Assembly: GCF_017743975.1 (NCBI RefSeq)
Contig: NZ_JAGHRC010000001.1
Coordinates: forward strand, 806,001-870,000
Direction: 5' to 3'
Origin: Ruegeria sp. R14_0
Lineage (GTDB): Bacteria > Pseudomonadota > Alphaproteobacteria > Rhodobacterales > Rhodobacteraceae
Length of the DNA: 64,000 bases
Below the pieces are notes generated by a model. That model searched no databases. It was given only the letters and a program-made list of their open reading frames with translations, and had not been told where the DNA came from. Numbering within the stretch: the first letter of the stretch is position 1; each line of letters starts with the position of its first letter. Below, piece after piece: positions 43,846 to 52,607 of the stretch. The position numbers and the translations under genes are program-made.

Positions 43846-44958
43846 CTACCGTGAAATCCGCGCGGCCAATCGGTCCAAGTCCTGTCTTAATTCCTCTCGG
43901 ACTGGGCCGTGGTTGGCAGCGTCCCGCAAGGTGTCCAACCAGTGCGCCGGAGGGTTGCGGCCTGCCGACCGGTTCCAGGTCAGCGCGCGCAGAACGTCTT
44001 GGGCGTTTGTATCGAGCTTATCGGGAATGTCGAACCCGTTCAGGGTGGCCCATACTCCGGTCCACAACCGGCCGACGGACCATGGGTTATAGCCGCCGCC
44101 GCCCAGAACCAGAAATCGCGGCGCGAGGCCTTTGAGAGCGGCGACCGCCTTCCAGTGCGAAGTGTTGGACAGGGCCAAACGCGACAGAGGGTCCTCGGCC
44201 ACAGCATCCGCGCCACATTGCAAAACGATGGCTTGTGGCGCAAAGGCCTGGGTTGCGGGCAGGATCAACTGATCAAGGATGGCGGCAAACTCATCATCAT
44301 TGAGGTTCCTGGGCACCGGCAGGTTGAAGGCAGCGCCGTCAGCTTCGTCCTCAAGACGTCCGGTAAAAGGCCAGCGTCGGGTTTCGTGGATCGAGATCAT
44401 GCGAACAGTGTCCGAGCCGTGGAACGCGACCTCGACGCCGTCGCAATGATGCGCGTCGATATCCACATAGACGATCCGGTCCAAACCCATCTGTAGCAGG
44501 GTCAGGATCGCAAGAACGGGATCGTTCAGATAGCAAAACCCGTTGGCGCGGTCGGGCAGACCGTGATGCGTGCCGCCGGCAGGGTTGTAGACGATGCCAC
44601 CGTCACGGATCAGTTCAGCGCCCAGCATGGACCCTCCGGCTGCGGTGGCGGGGCGGCGGTACATCTCGGGGAAGACGGGGTTGGACAATGTGCCCAGCGC
44701 ATAGGTTGAGCGGACATCGTCAGAAACGGTCTGCGCAGCCTCGGCCGTTTGCAGCGCGTCGATATATTCGGGCGTATGAAACCGGTGCAAAGCGCTGGGT
44801 TTCGCGCAGGGGCTGACGCGATAGTTGTTGGCGCCCAGCCAGCCCAGCGCGCGGCACAGGTCAATCACGGTGGAAACACGCGGAATAGCCAAAGGATGTT
44901 TTGAGCCATAGGTGGAATGGCGATAGATCTCTGACCCTATGAAAATGGGGCTGTTCAC
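43846..44958 (-). CDS. Histone deacetylase family protein (acetoin utilisation AcuC-like)
   Basis: 370 residues. The Zn-dependent deacetylase fold is shown by YNPAGGTHHGLPDRANGFCYLND (His-His charge relay, in parts), VDIDAHHCDGVEVAF (metal Asp/His), ISIHETRRWPFTGR and CGADAVAEDPLSRLALS, with metal Asp. GGGGYNP near the end is also diagnostic. Bacterial members deacetylate acetyl-CoA synthetase, polyamines or unknown targets. It sits three bases after the AI-2E-family gene on the same strand, so they may share a transcript; no acetoin genes are present. Confidence 0.9.
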   Translation of the reverse strand: MNSPIFIGSEIYRHSTYGSKHPLAIPRVSTVIDLCRALGWLGANNYRVSPCAKPSALHRFHTPEYIDALQTAEAAQTVSDDVRSTYALGTLSNPVFPEMYRRPATAAGGSMLGAELIRDGGIVYNPAGGTHHGLPDRANGFCYLNDPVLAILTLLQMGLDRIVYVDIDAHHCDGVEVAFHGSDTVRMISIHETRRWPFTGRLEDEADGAAFNLPVPRNLNDDEFAAILDQLILPATQAFAPQAIVLQCGADAVAEDPLSRLALSNTSHWKAVAALKGLAPRFLVLGGGGYNPWSVGRLWTGVWATLNGFDIPDKLDTNAQDVLRALTWNRSAGRNPPAHWLDTLRDAANHGPVREELRQDLDRLAARISR

Positions 44959-44961
44959 AGA

Positions 44962-46047
44962 CTAGTGGGCCTGCGCTGGCGGTGTGTCATCGCCAAGACG
45001 GCCGTCCAGCGACATCAGGATTGCCACGGGGCGCAGAGCGGGTATGTGGCTGAAGATGATCAGAATGCAGACCGTCAGGGGCACGCTGAGGAACGCTCCG
45101 ATCAGGCCCCAGACCGTGGTCCAGAAGGTCAGCGCCAGGATGACCAGAAAGGTGGACATGTTCAGTGATCGGCCCAACATGGCGGGATCGAGAAAGTTGC
45201 CGATCATGAACTGGATGGTGCCGCAACCCAGTACGATGATCAGGAACGGTCCGATCGTTTCAAACTGTACCAAGGCAATCATTGCCGGGAAGATCACGGC
45301 AATGATCGACCCGATCGACGGGATGAAGTTCAGCGCAAAGGTCAGCACGGCCCATGTCTCTGCATATTCTAGTCCAAGCATCTTGAAGACGGTATAGCTG
45401 ATGCCCGCTGTGACAAGGCTGATAAAGGTTTTTACACCGACATACCGCTGCAGGCTGTAGGTGATGGCGTCCAGAATGGCCGTGAACTCGGCCCCGGTTT
45501 CAGGGCTGCCTGCGGCCAGCCGGATCTTTTTTCGAAAGGCCAGACGCTCGGCCATCAGGAAGGCGACGTACAGGCTGATCAGAAAGAACTGGTTCAACAG
45601 CGATGTCGCACTGCTCAGCAATACACGGGCCACGTAGGACATATCGATGCTGACAAGGTTGTCGCGGATGAATGTTGTCACATCATTGCCAACCAGCCCC
45701 GTGATGCGGTGTACGGCACCGTCGAACTGGTTTTCATAGGTGCTGATAGAGCGGGCGAATTGCGTGGCCTGACTGCCCAGAATGTACATGATCATGAACA
45801 AACCGGCCAGAACGACCGTGACAGCGGCGATATTGGCCAGCCAGATGGGAACGCGCGTCAGGGCGATCACACGATCACTGAGGGCGATGATCAGAACGTT
45901 TATCAACAGCGCCATCGTCAGCGGGATCAAAAAGGCAGACCCAGCATAAAGGCCCAGCACGATCAGCGTGGCCACGATGGTCGTGTCCCGCACGACCGAC
46001 AGTTTCAACCGGGGGCCGCTCGTGTTCTGATCTGGTTCCAAAGTCAT
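44962..46047 (-). CDS. AI-2E family (TqsA/PerM-like) transporter
   Basis: 361 residues with about eight membrane helices. The family pattern is two N-terminal helices, a soluble stretch (about 100-150), then YSLQRYVGVKTFISLVTAG, the conserved ALNFIPSIGSIIAVIFPA and the final block FWTTVWGLIGAFLSVPLT. Members include the quorum-signal exporter TqsA and Na+/H+ antiporters, so the name does not prove AI-2 transport. It is divergent from the brkB-like gene, with 179 bp between them. Confidence 0.88.
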   Translation of the reverse strand: MTLEPDQNTSGPRLKLSVVRDTTIVATLIVLGLYAGSAFLIPLTMALLINVLIIALSDRVIALTRVPIWLANIAAVTVVLAGLFMIMYILGSQATQFARSISTYENQFDGAVHRITGLVGNDVTTFIRDNLVSIDMSYVARVLLSSATSLLNQFFLISLYVAFLMAERLAFRKKIRLAAGSPETGAEFTAILDAITYSLQRYVGVKTFISLVTAGISYTVFKMLGLEYAETWAVLTFALNFIPSIGSIIAVIFPAMIALVQFETIGPFLIIVLGCGTIQFMIGNFLDPAMLGRSLNMSTFLVILALTFWTTVWGLIGAFLSVPLTVCILIIFSHIPALRPVAILMSLDGRLGDDTPPAQAH

Positions 46048-46226
46048 CGCTCAGCCCGCCTGTGATACCGCGTGGCACGTTACACCGATTGGTGGTCGGT
46101 CTGGAAGGCGATCCTGCATAGCCGAGCGGGATTTTGCAATGCGGGCAAATGTTTGGCCGGGATAATTTACGTTGCAACCCGGATTTGCCGTTTCAGAGGA
46201 ATGGCCCCGCGGGTTAGGCTCTGCCA

Positions 46227-47093
46227 ATGAGCGCACAAGTGATTCCCTCTTTCAGCCGACCCATCAGGGCGCTGTGGCTTGCCATAGTTCGGTTCAGCAA
46301 CAAAAACGGCTTTGTCATGAGCAGCCACGTCGCCATGTCGCTGATGCTGGCCTTGTTTCCCTTTGTGCTTTTTACGGTGGCGTTGGCCGGGTCCTTGTCG
46401 CAAGGCTATGTCACCGACGAATTGATCGAGTTGGTGTTCGGGGCCTGGCCCAAAGATGTTGCGGGCCCAATCGTTGCCGAATTGCGGGCGGTTTTGCAGG
46501 AGTCGGGCTCTGGCGTCATCACCTTGGGTGGTCTGCTGGCGATCTTCTTTGCATCGAATGGGGTGATGGCGGTACGGGCTGCAATGAACCAGGCCTATCA
46601 CGACCGGGACGTCTGGCCGTTCTGGAAAACCCGGCTGCTATGCCTGGGGCTTGTGATCGTAGGCGGCGTCGCCATTTTGGGCATTGCAGCGGTCGAGGTT
46701 GTCTTGCCGGTCTATACGCAGTTGGTCAGTGAAAAGACGGATGTTGACCTGTCGGACTGGCTGTCGGTCGAACGCCTGCGCTGGACCTTCACAGTCGCGG
46801 TTCCGGCAGGCACCGTTCTTTTGGCGCATCTGATCCTGCCAACGCGGCGGCACAAGATCATGCAGATTCTTCCCGGAGTTATTCTGACACTGGCCCTATG
46901 GGCCGCAGGCGGGTGGGGGTTCTCGATCTACATCGCCCAGTTTGCAACTTACAGCGCCACATATGCGGGTCTGGCCGGTGTCATGGCGGCATTGATTTTC
47001 CTGTATCTGTGTGCGGCCATTCTAATCTTTGGCGCCGAATACAATGGTGCTTTGATGGATCTGGAAGATAATCAGGGTAAGGGGTCGGCGTGA
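46227..47093 (+). CDS. YihY/BrkB family inner-membrane protein
   Basis: 288 residues with six predicted membrane helices. The start SNKNGFVMSSHVAMSLMLALFPF and the late YSATYAGLAGVMAALIFLYLCA (in parts), then GAEYNGAL, are the family fingerprints. Once called a tRNA-processing ribonuclease (RNase BN), the family is now seen as a membrane protein of unknown transport role. Its stop overlaps the cytochrome gene start by 4 nt (GTGA), so the two are translated together. Confidence 0.9.
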   Translation: MSAQVIPSFSRPIRALWLAIVRFSNKNGFVMSSHVAMSLMLALFPFVLFTVALAGSLSQGYVTDELIELVFGAWPKDVAGPIVAELRAVLQESGSGVITLGGLLAIFFASNGVMAVRAAMNQAYHDRDVWPFWKTRLLCLGLVIVGGVAILGIAAVEVVLPVYTQLVSEKTDVDLSDWLSVERLRWTFTVAVPAGTVLLAHLILPTRRHKIMQILPGVILTLALWAAGGWGFSIYIAQFATYSATYAGLAGVMAALIFLYLCAAILIFGAEYNGALMDLEDNQGKGSA

Positions 47094-48991
47094 AAGTTCT
47101 GGTTCTTGGCGTCGGGCTGCTGTTGCCCATTGCTGCTTTTGGTCAGTCAGCGGCGTATGTCGGCTCAGATCAGTGTGTCGAATGCCACAAGGACGTGGCC
47201 GCTGAATGGTCTTCATCCCATCACGCGTTGGCCTGGACCGAGGTTAAAGACAGCTCTGTTGTCGCTGATTTTGACGGCACCCGGTTCGAACATGACGGCA
47301 TGTCGGTGGAGTTTTCGGACACGGATGGAGAATTGAGCGCGGCAGTCACCGAAAAAGACGGGGTTACCACCGAATATGGTGTGCATTCCGTTGTCGGCAT
47401 CGAGCCGCTGCAACAGTACCTTTTCCAGACCGAACCCGGCTGGTTGCAAAGCTTTGACGTGGTCTGGGACACCGAGAACAAAGAGTGGTTTCACCTTTAC
47501 CCTGATCAGGATCTGCCGCCGGATGACGGGTTGCATTGGACCGGACCGTACAAGAACTGGAACGCGCGATGCGCCGAATGCCACGCCACCGGCTTTGAAA
47601 AGAATTACAACGCCGAAACCCGAACCTATAGCTCGACCCAGTCCGAGATTGGTGTCGGGTGTGAGGCCTGTCACGGCCCCGGCTCGGCGCATATCGACTG
47701 GGTCGGGGGGCAGAGCTTGCCCGAGGGCCTCGGCGACACCGGTTTCCTGATCGATTGGGGGCGGGGCCAGACCGAGGTTGAGATCCAGCAATGCGCGGGC
47801 TGCCATTCCCGGCGCGAGGCACATGGCGACGGCAACCCGCTGCCGGGTACACCGTTTCACGACGCGTATAACCTGGCCGTGCTGCGCCCCGGCCTCTATC
47901 ACCCTGACGGGCAGATTCTGGACGAGGTCTACGTGTATGGCTCGTTCCTGCAGTCCAAGATGTATGATCGCGGGGTAGGGTGCATGGATTGCCACAATCC
48001 GCACAGCGCATCCCTGAAGGCAGACGGAAACGGGGTGTGCACGCAATGCCACTCTCCGGCTGCGAACCCGCGGTTCCCGACGCTGAGTGCGAAAGAGTAC
48101 GACTCGCCCGAGCATCATCACCACCCTGACGGCAGCAAGGGCGCGCAGTGCAAGACATGCCATATGATCGAGCGCGTCTACATGGGTGTGGACGGCCGTC
48201 GCGACCACAGTTTCCGTATCCCGCGTCCCGACTTGGGGCTTGGACAGGACACCTGTACGGATTGCCATCAGGATCAGGACCAAGACTGGGCTGCGCAACA
48301 GATCGCAGGATGGTTCCCGGATAGCGCGCACAGAGAACCGCATTTCGGATCGGCCTTTCAGGCCGCCACGCTGGGCGTCGCTGATGGGCCTGAGGACTTG
48401 CTGGGGATTGCGACTGACATGGATCAGCCCGGTATCATTCGCGCAACAGCGGCTTATCTTTTACAGCCCTATGGCTCTGCGGATGTCGCAGCACAGACGG
48501 TCGGCTTGCTGACTGATGAGGATCCGTTGGTGCGCGCCAATGCAGCGCCGTTGCAGCGTCAGGCCAGCTTACCTGATCAGGTGCAGCGTCTTGAACCGTT
48601 GTTGTCGGACCCGCTGCGAAACGTCCGCATATCCGCAGCAAAAGAGTTCCTGAACATACCGCCGCAGGCGCTTTCCCGCACGCAGCAGCAAGCGTCAGGG
48701 CAGGCCATGTCCGAGTGGCAAATGGCGATCTCAAACCGACTGGATTTCCCAGAAACCCATCTGGTTCTGGGGGGAATGGCCCTGACGTTCCGCAACGCCA
48801 GAGCCGCCGAACAAGCATTCCAAGAGGTCGTGACACTTGATCCGCAACGGGCCGAGGCCTGGCCCATGCTGGTCCAGTTGGCGCAGATCAATCGCGGGGC
48901 TCAGGCTGCGCGTGAGGTGCTGAAACAGGGGCTGGAGATCATCCCCGATGACCCAAACCTTTTGCAATTGCAGGACCAGCTGGGCCGCTGA
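47090..48991 (+). CDS. Eight-haem cytochrome c with HEAT/TPR-like C-terminal region
   Basis: 633 residues, GTG start, signal peptide (VLGVGLLLPIAAFGQ). Eight CxxCH haem-binding motifs lie in the first 400 residues at 29, 161, 191, 235, 298, 317, 354 and 389. His-rich spots (SSHHAL, PEHHHHP) may supply distal ligands. The layout recalls the NrfA/HAO/cytochrome c554-related multihaem families. The last ~230 residues switch to helical repeats: HEAT-like (about 430-530) and TPR-like (AEQAFQEVVTLDPQRAEAWP). The protein should be periplasmic and carry electrons, or reduce or oxidise a small molecule; the substrate is unknown. Cytochrome maturation genes are not in the window. It is coupled to the BrkB gene. 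Confidence 0.88.
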   Translation: MKVLVLGVGLLLPIAAFGQSAAYVGSDQCVECHKDVAAEWSSSHHALAWTEVKDSSVVADFDGTRFEHDGMSVEFSDTDGELSAAVTEKDGVTTEYGVHSVVGIEPLQQYLFQTEPGWLQSFDVVWDTENKEWFHLYPDQDLPPDDGLHWTGPYKNWNARCAECHATGFEKNYNAETRTYSSTQSEIGVGCEACHGPGSAHIDWVGGQSLPEGLGDTGFLIDWGRGQTEVEIQQCAGCHSRREAHGDGNPLPGTPFHDAYNLAVLRPGLYHPDGQILDEVYVYGSFLQSKMYDRGVGCMDCHNPHSASLKADGNGVCTQCHSPAANPRFPTLSAKEYDSPEHHHHPDGSKGAQCKTCHMIERVYMGVDGRRDHSFRIPRPDLGLGQDTCTDCHQDQDQDWAAQQIAGWFPDSAHREPHFGSAFQAATLGVADGPEDLLGIATDMDQPGIIRATAAYLLQPYGSADVAAQTVGLLTDEDPLVRANAAPLQRQASLPDQVQRLEPLLSDPLRNVRISAAKEFLNIPPQALSRTQQQASGQAMSEWQMAISNRLDFPETHLVLGGMALTFRNARAAEQAFQEVVTLDPQRAEAWPMLVQLAQINRGAQAAREVLKQGLEIIPDDPNLLQLQDQLGR

Positions 48992-49088
48992 ATCGGCTTG
49001 GCTTGGCCCGGTTTCGGCCACGTTCCCGGCAAAATTCCCGAGTATCCCTCACGCTGAGGCAAGATCTGCCGCAGCGTATAGGTGAGCG

Positions 49089-49277
49089 ATGTTTCTGAAA
49101 CCGGTCCACACGTCCCAAATGAAACGGCCATTGGCGGTGTGCCAGCGGGTCGAAGAGTTACGCGCCCGACCGCCACAATACATCAACCACGGCGAGGCGC
49201 TCTTGTTGCAAGGCATCGCGGTCGCATCGCTGCGCGAACAGGTGCTGACCGAAGATCGAATTTCGTTGGACGACTGA
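49089..49277 (+). CDS. Small conserved-looking hypothetical protein
   Basis: 62 residues, MFLKPVHTSQMKRPLAV then RPPQYINHGEALLLQGIA and REQVLTEDRISLDD, with no membrane helix. AGGTG lies four bases before the ATG and the frame has ordinary codon use for this genome, so it looks like a genuine small gene in the gap between the cytochrome and rlmE. It ends one base before the convergent rlmE stop. No function can be given. Confidence 0.6.
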   Translation: MFLKPVHTSQMKRPLAVCQRVEELRARPPQYINHGEALLLQGIAVASLREQVLTEDRISLDD

Positions 49278-49278
49278 T

Positions 49279-49995
49279 TCAGCCGCGGAATCCGGTCGCG
49301 ACCACGAACTTCTCGGAACTGTCCGAGCGCGACGCAGGCGGTTTCACATTCGCAACCTTGTCGAATTTCTGTTTTAACAGCTTCTGCAGATCGCCTTCGG
49401 CACCACCCGCCAGCACCTTGGCGACGAAAGTGCCGCCTTCATCCAGCACGTCAAATGCGAAATAGGCCGCCGTTTCGCACAGTGCCATGATGCGCAGGTG
49501 GTCGGTTTGTTTGTGACCCGATGAGGCCGCAGCCATATCGGACATCACCACATCGGCTTTACCGCCCAGCCAGTCTTTGACCTTCACATCGGCGTCGTCT
49601 TCCATGAAGTCCAGCACATGGGCCTCAGCACCGGCGACGGGTTCGACCTCTTGCAGGTCGACGCCCAGAACCGTGCCGATCCGCTTGCCGGACTTTTCGC
49701 CCAGCGCATTGACCCGCTTCACCGCCACTTGCAGCCAGCCACCCGGGGCGCAGCCCAGATCGACCACGCGCGCGCCAGGGACAAGAAAGCGGAACTTATC
49801 GTCCAGTTCCAGTATCTTATAAGCCGCGCGCCCACGATATCCTTCGGCCTGGGCGCGTTTCACATACGGGTCGTTCAACTGCCGCTCGAGCCAACGGGTC
49901 GAGCTGAGCTTACGCCCGCGCGCCGTCTTAACCTTGACCTTCAGGTCGCGTTGCCCGCGACCCGAGGTGTTTTTGCCACTTGGTGTCTTCGCCAT
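49279..49995 (-). CDS. rlmE: 23S rRNA (uridine-2552 2'-O)-methyltransferase RlmE/FtsJ
   Basis: 238 residues. A basic N terminus precedes [23 protein letters not shown] (in parts) with the first catalytic Lys, the SAM motif [35 protein letters not shown] with catalytic Asp, and [12 protein letters not shown] with the second Lys, giving the K-D-K-E set. It methylates U2552 of 23S rRNA late in 50S assembly. The ATG shares a base with the ppx stop (TGATG), so both are one operon. Confidence 0.94.
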   Translation of the reverse strand: MAKTPSGKNTSGRGQRDLKVKVKTARGRKLSSTRWLERQLNDPYVKRAQAEGYRGRAAYKILELDDKFRFLVPGARVVDLGCAPGGWLQVAVKRVNALGEKSGKRIGTVLGVDLQEVEPVAGAEAHVLDFMEDDADVKVKDWLGGKADVVMSDMAAASSGHKQTDHLRIMALCETAAYFAFDVLDEGGTFVAKVLAGGAEGDLQKLLKQKFDKVANVKPPASRSDSSEKFVVATGFRG

Positions 49996-51107
49996 CAGAA
50001 CGGTCCGTCTTCCAATACACCGTCCGCGCTCATCTGCGCATAAAGCAGGCCTTCGCGCAGCCCCCGGTCCGCCACGGAAAGGCGGTCAGTGGGCCAGCAT
50101 CTTAACAGCGCCTGCAAAATGGCCGAGCCGGACATGATCAGCGCCTGGCGGTCCTCCCCAATCCGGGGATCACGGCGCCGACCCTGAGGGCCGAGTTCTA
50201 GATACCCACGTATGACTTTGTCAATCTGATCGCTGGTCATGCGCAAGCCATCCACCTTGGTGCGGTCATAGCGCTTGAGGCCAAGGTGCGAGGCGGCGAC
50301 AGTGGTGACCGTGCCGCTGGTGCCGACGATCTGGAAGCCTTCACGGGCCTGCTCGTCCTTGTAGGGCGCGAAATCGGCCAGATTTTCCTCGAAGAACCAG
50401 CTCATTAGGGCAAACCGGGCCGAGTCATCCTCGACATCGTGAAACTGGTCGCGCAGCGTAGCCACACCCAAAGGAACACTGATCCAGTCGACGACCTTGG
50501 CCGCAGGAAAGGGGCTTTCGCTGGTGTGAAACCCGTGATGCAGGCGCATGATCGCTGCGGGCCGGTCCCGGCGCGGCACGGATGAGATGTCGATCCACAC
50601 CAACTCGGTCGAGCCACCGCCGATATCGACAACCAGCAACTGCTCGGTCTTGGTGGACACCAGCGGCGCGCAAGAGATAACGGCCAAACGCGCCTCTTCC
50701 TCGGGCTGGATGATCTCAAGCGTCAGGCCGGTTTCGCGTTTGACCTGCCGAATGAAGTCGCGTGAGTTCTTTGCGCGGCGGCATGCCTCGGTCGCGACCA
50801 GACGCATCCGTCTGACCCTGTTGCGTTTCAGCTTTTGCTGGCAGATGCGAAGTGCCTGAATGGTGCGCGCCATCGAGGACCGAGACAACCGTCCGGTCCG
50901 TTCCAAACCCGCACCCAATTGCACGGACTTGGAAAAGCTGTCGACCACATGGAAGCCACTGCCTTTAGGCTGGGCTATCAGCATGCGGCAACTATTTGTT
51001 CCCAGATCCAGCGCCGCATACAACGCATCCGGATCGGGTCTTGCTGGCGCGGGGCTTTCGACCGCCTTCGGGAACGCGCCCGCACCTTTGGGACGCTTGG
51101 GCGCCAT
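49995..51107 (-). CDS. Exopolyphosphatase / pppGpp phosphatase (Ppx/GppA family)
   Basis: 370 residues of the actin-like ASKHA fold: [18 protein letters not shown] (phosphate-1), [38 protein letters not shown] (phosphate-2) and [16 protein letters not shown]. It lacks the C-terminal HD domain of long E. coli Ppx/GppA proteins, the short form common in alphaproteobacteria. It removes terminal phosphate from polyphosphate or pppGpp; which is not decidable here. A PPK2 gene lies about 2.7 kb away. The start is ATG 51107, with a perfect palindrome 28 bases upstream. Confidence 0.9.
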   Translation of the reverse strand: MAPKRPKGAGAFPKAVESPAPARPDPDALYAALDLGTNSCRMLIAQPKGSGFHVVDSFSKSVQLGAGLERTGRLSRSSMARTIQALRICQQKLKRNRVRRMRLVATEACRRAKNSRDFIRQVKRETGLTLEIIQPEEEARLAVISCAPLVSTKTEQLLVVDIGGGSTELVWIDISSVPRRDRPAAIMRLHHGFHTSESPFPAAKVVDWISVPLGVATLRDQFHDVEDDSARFALMSWFFEENLADFAPYKDEQAREGFQIVGTSGTVTTVAASHLGLKRYDRTKVDGLRMTSDQIDKVIRGYLELGPQGRRRDPRIGEDRQALIMSGSAILQALLRCWPTDRLSVADRGLREGLLYAQMSADGVLEDGPF

Positions 51108-51134
51108 GTTAAACGCCCTCCGATTATCGAGTTA

Positions 51135-51153
51135 CCCCGACCATAGGTCGGGG
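51135..51153. promoter_or_regulatory. Perfect 8-bp palindrome CCCCGACC-ATA-GGTCGGGG
   Basis: Sits between the divergent ppx/gppA and C1-operon genes, 28 bases before the ppx start. No T-run follows on either strand, so it is not a terminator. It could be an operator for a dimeric regulator or a hairpin in the ppx leader. Confidence 0.5.
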
Positions 51154-51200
51154 ACATGCTTCGTGCAAGACGCTCATTAAAGTGATGAGAATTTTGATAT

Positions 51201-51302
51201 GAGTCTTTGAGGAAGACTCCGTTACAAGCCCGGTATCCCATCGTGGGCAAAAAGGTCGCTGGAAATGCGTCGTGTGTCGAAAATCGACCGACTTGCCCCC
51301 AC
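51201..51302 (+). promoter_or_regulatory. Folded leader upstream of the C1 operon (candidate structured RNA)
   Basis: Two structures lie in the probable 5' leader. The first is a 7-bp hairpin, GAGTCTT-TGAGG-AAGACTC (51201-51219). The second is a nested element: GTGGGCAA (51243-51250) can pair with TTGCCC(CC)AC (51293-51302), and inside it GGTCG (51254-51258) pairs with CGACC (51285-51289). A competing GTCGA/TCGAC hairpin (51276-51288) exists. No match to cobalamin or SAM riboswitch consensus was found. The strong AGGAGG ribosome site follows at 51332. Confidence 0.4.
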
Positions 51303-51348
51303 ATAGACGTTTAGAACCGGTCCATCTGGTTAGGAGGAATCAAACGCA

Positions 51349-51645
51349 ATGCCTGACGTCACCATAGTTTACTGGCGCGATATCCCCGCCCAAGTCATTG
51401 TCGGCAAGGGCCGCCGTGGCGCAAAGCGGCAGTTGGAGGAACGGTTCGAACAAGCCATCGACCGCGCGGCCATGAAGGTGAACGCCAAGGACAGCGATGC
51501 CTACCTGGCGGAATGGCGCAAGGCCGAGCCTTTTGCGGTTGAGGGCGAGCCCTCTGAAATCGCCGAGGCGGAAGCCGTGCGTCTGGAAACGGAATACGAT
51601 CAGGACCGCATCAAAGCGCTGATCGCCAATGACGGTTGGGCATGA
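51349..51645 (+). CDS. Virulence_fact-family small protein, first gene of the C1 operon
   Basis: 98 residues: VTIVYWRDIPAQVIVGKG, then AKRQLEERFEQAIDRAAM and DAYLAEWRKAEPF. This matches the small 'virulence factor' domain family (Pfam Virulence_fact), a name without known biochemistry. AGGAGG lies 11 bases before the ATG. It runs straight into the MetF-like gene (26 bp) and keeps this place in related bacteria as far as I recall, which suggests a C1-related role rather than virulence. Confidence 0.8.
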   Translation: MPDVTIVYWRDIPAQVIVGKGRRGAKRQLEERFEQAIDRAAMKVNAKDSDAYLAEWRKAEPFAVEGEPSEIAEAEAVRLETEYDQDRIKALIANDGWA

Positions 51646-51671
51646 GCCCGAGACAGCTATGGGAGGCCGCA

Positions 51672-52598
51672 ATGGCTTTGCTGAACTTCAAGAAACGTGA
51701 TGCGGTCGAAAACGGCCCGGTGAATCCGACCGTCGAAGCCTTTTTGCAGGGCTATTCGATCGAAGTGATGCCGCGCACCGCCGAAAAGGTGGAAGACTTC
51801 CGCGCGCTACTGCCCGAAGGCACGCGCGTTTACATCGCCCATATCGAAGGCACACCCATCGAGGATATGGTCAAGACCGCCAAGCGCATCGCGGACGAAG
51901 GCTATCCGGTCATGCCGCACTTCCCGGCGCGGATCATCAAGGACGCAGCGACGCTGGAAAACTGGATTTCGATGTACCAGGGCGAAGCGGGTGTAGATCA
52001 GGCCCTGCTGCTGGCCGGTGGCGTTGCCAAACCGCATGGCGACTTCGACAGCTCGATGCAGTTGCTGGAAAGCGGCCTGTTCGACAAGGCTGGGTTTAAG
52101 CGTCTGCACGTCGCGGGCCACCCCGAGGGCAACAAGGATATCGACCCGGACGGCTCGACCAAGAATGTCGATGATGCGTTGCGTTGGAAACAGAAATTCT
52201 CTGAGACCACCGATGCCGAAATGGCGCTGGCGACCCAGTTCGCATTTGACGCCAAACCGATTATCGAGTGGGCCGATGGTCTGAAAGCTGCGGGTATCGA
52301 CCTGCCGATCCATATCGGCATCGCGGGTCCGGCGAAACTGCAGACCCTGATCAAGTTCGCCATCGCCTGCGGCGTTGGCCCGTCGCTGAAGGTTCTGCAG
52401 AAGCGCGCCATGGACGTGTCCAAGCTGCTGCTGCCGTATGAGCCGACCGATGTGATCACCGAACTGGCCAACCACAAAGCGGCCAACCCGGATTTCAACA
52501 TCACCAACGTACACTTCTTCCCGCTTGGCGGCATCAAGACCAACGCCAACTGGGCGATCAACAACGGCGGCGCTTCGGCAAAGCCGGCAAATGCTTAA
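51672..52598 (+). CDS. Methylenetetrahydrofolate reductase-like protein (MetF family, divergent)
   Basis: 308 residues forming a TIM barrel. Family features include YSIEVMPRTAEKVEDF at the start, YPVMPHFPARIIKD, QALLLAGGVAKPHGDF and HVAGHPEGNKDIDPDGS, equivalent to the GYPEGHP loop of MetF. It is expected to use FAD and NAD(P)H to interconvert methylene- and methyl-THF. GGGAGG lies five bases before the ATG at 51672. Directly downstream is a methyl-THF:corrinoid methyltransferase, so here it may run in the oxidative direction, disposing of methyl groups; that is inference. Confidence 0.88.
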   Translation: MALLNFKKRDAVENGPVNPTVEAFLQGYSIEVMPRTAEKVEDFRALLPEGTRVYIAHIEGTPIEDMVKTAKRIADEGYPVMPHFPARIIKDAATLENWISMYQGEAGVDQALLLAGGVAKPHGDFDSSMQLLESGLFDKAGFKRLHVAGHPEGNKDIDPDGSTKNVDDALRWKQKFSETTDAEMALATQFAFDAKPIIEWADGLKAAGIDLPIHIGIAGPAKLQTLIKFAIACGVGPSLKVLQKRAMDVSKLLLPYEPTDVITELANHKAANPDFNITNVHFFPLGGIKTNANWAINNGGASAKPANA

Positions 52599-52607
52599 GG
52601 AACGGAC

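Noticed and set aside
44962..46047. Quorum-sensing AI-2 exporter
   Set aside because: The family name covers several transport activities, and no luxS or lsr gene is in the window.
51201..51302. Cobalamin or SAM riboswitch upstream of the MetF-like operon
   Set aside because: The B12-box and SAM-II conserved cores are not present. I keep it only as an unnamed structured leader candidate.
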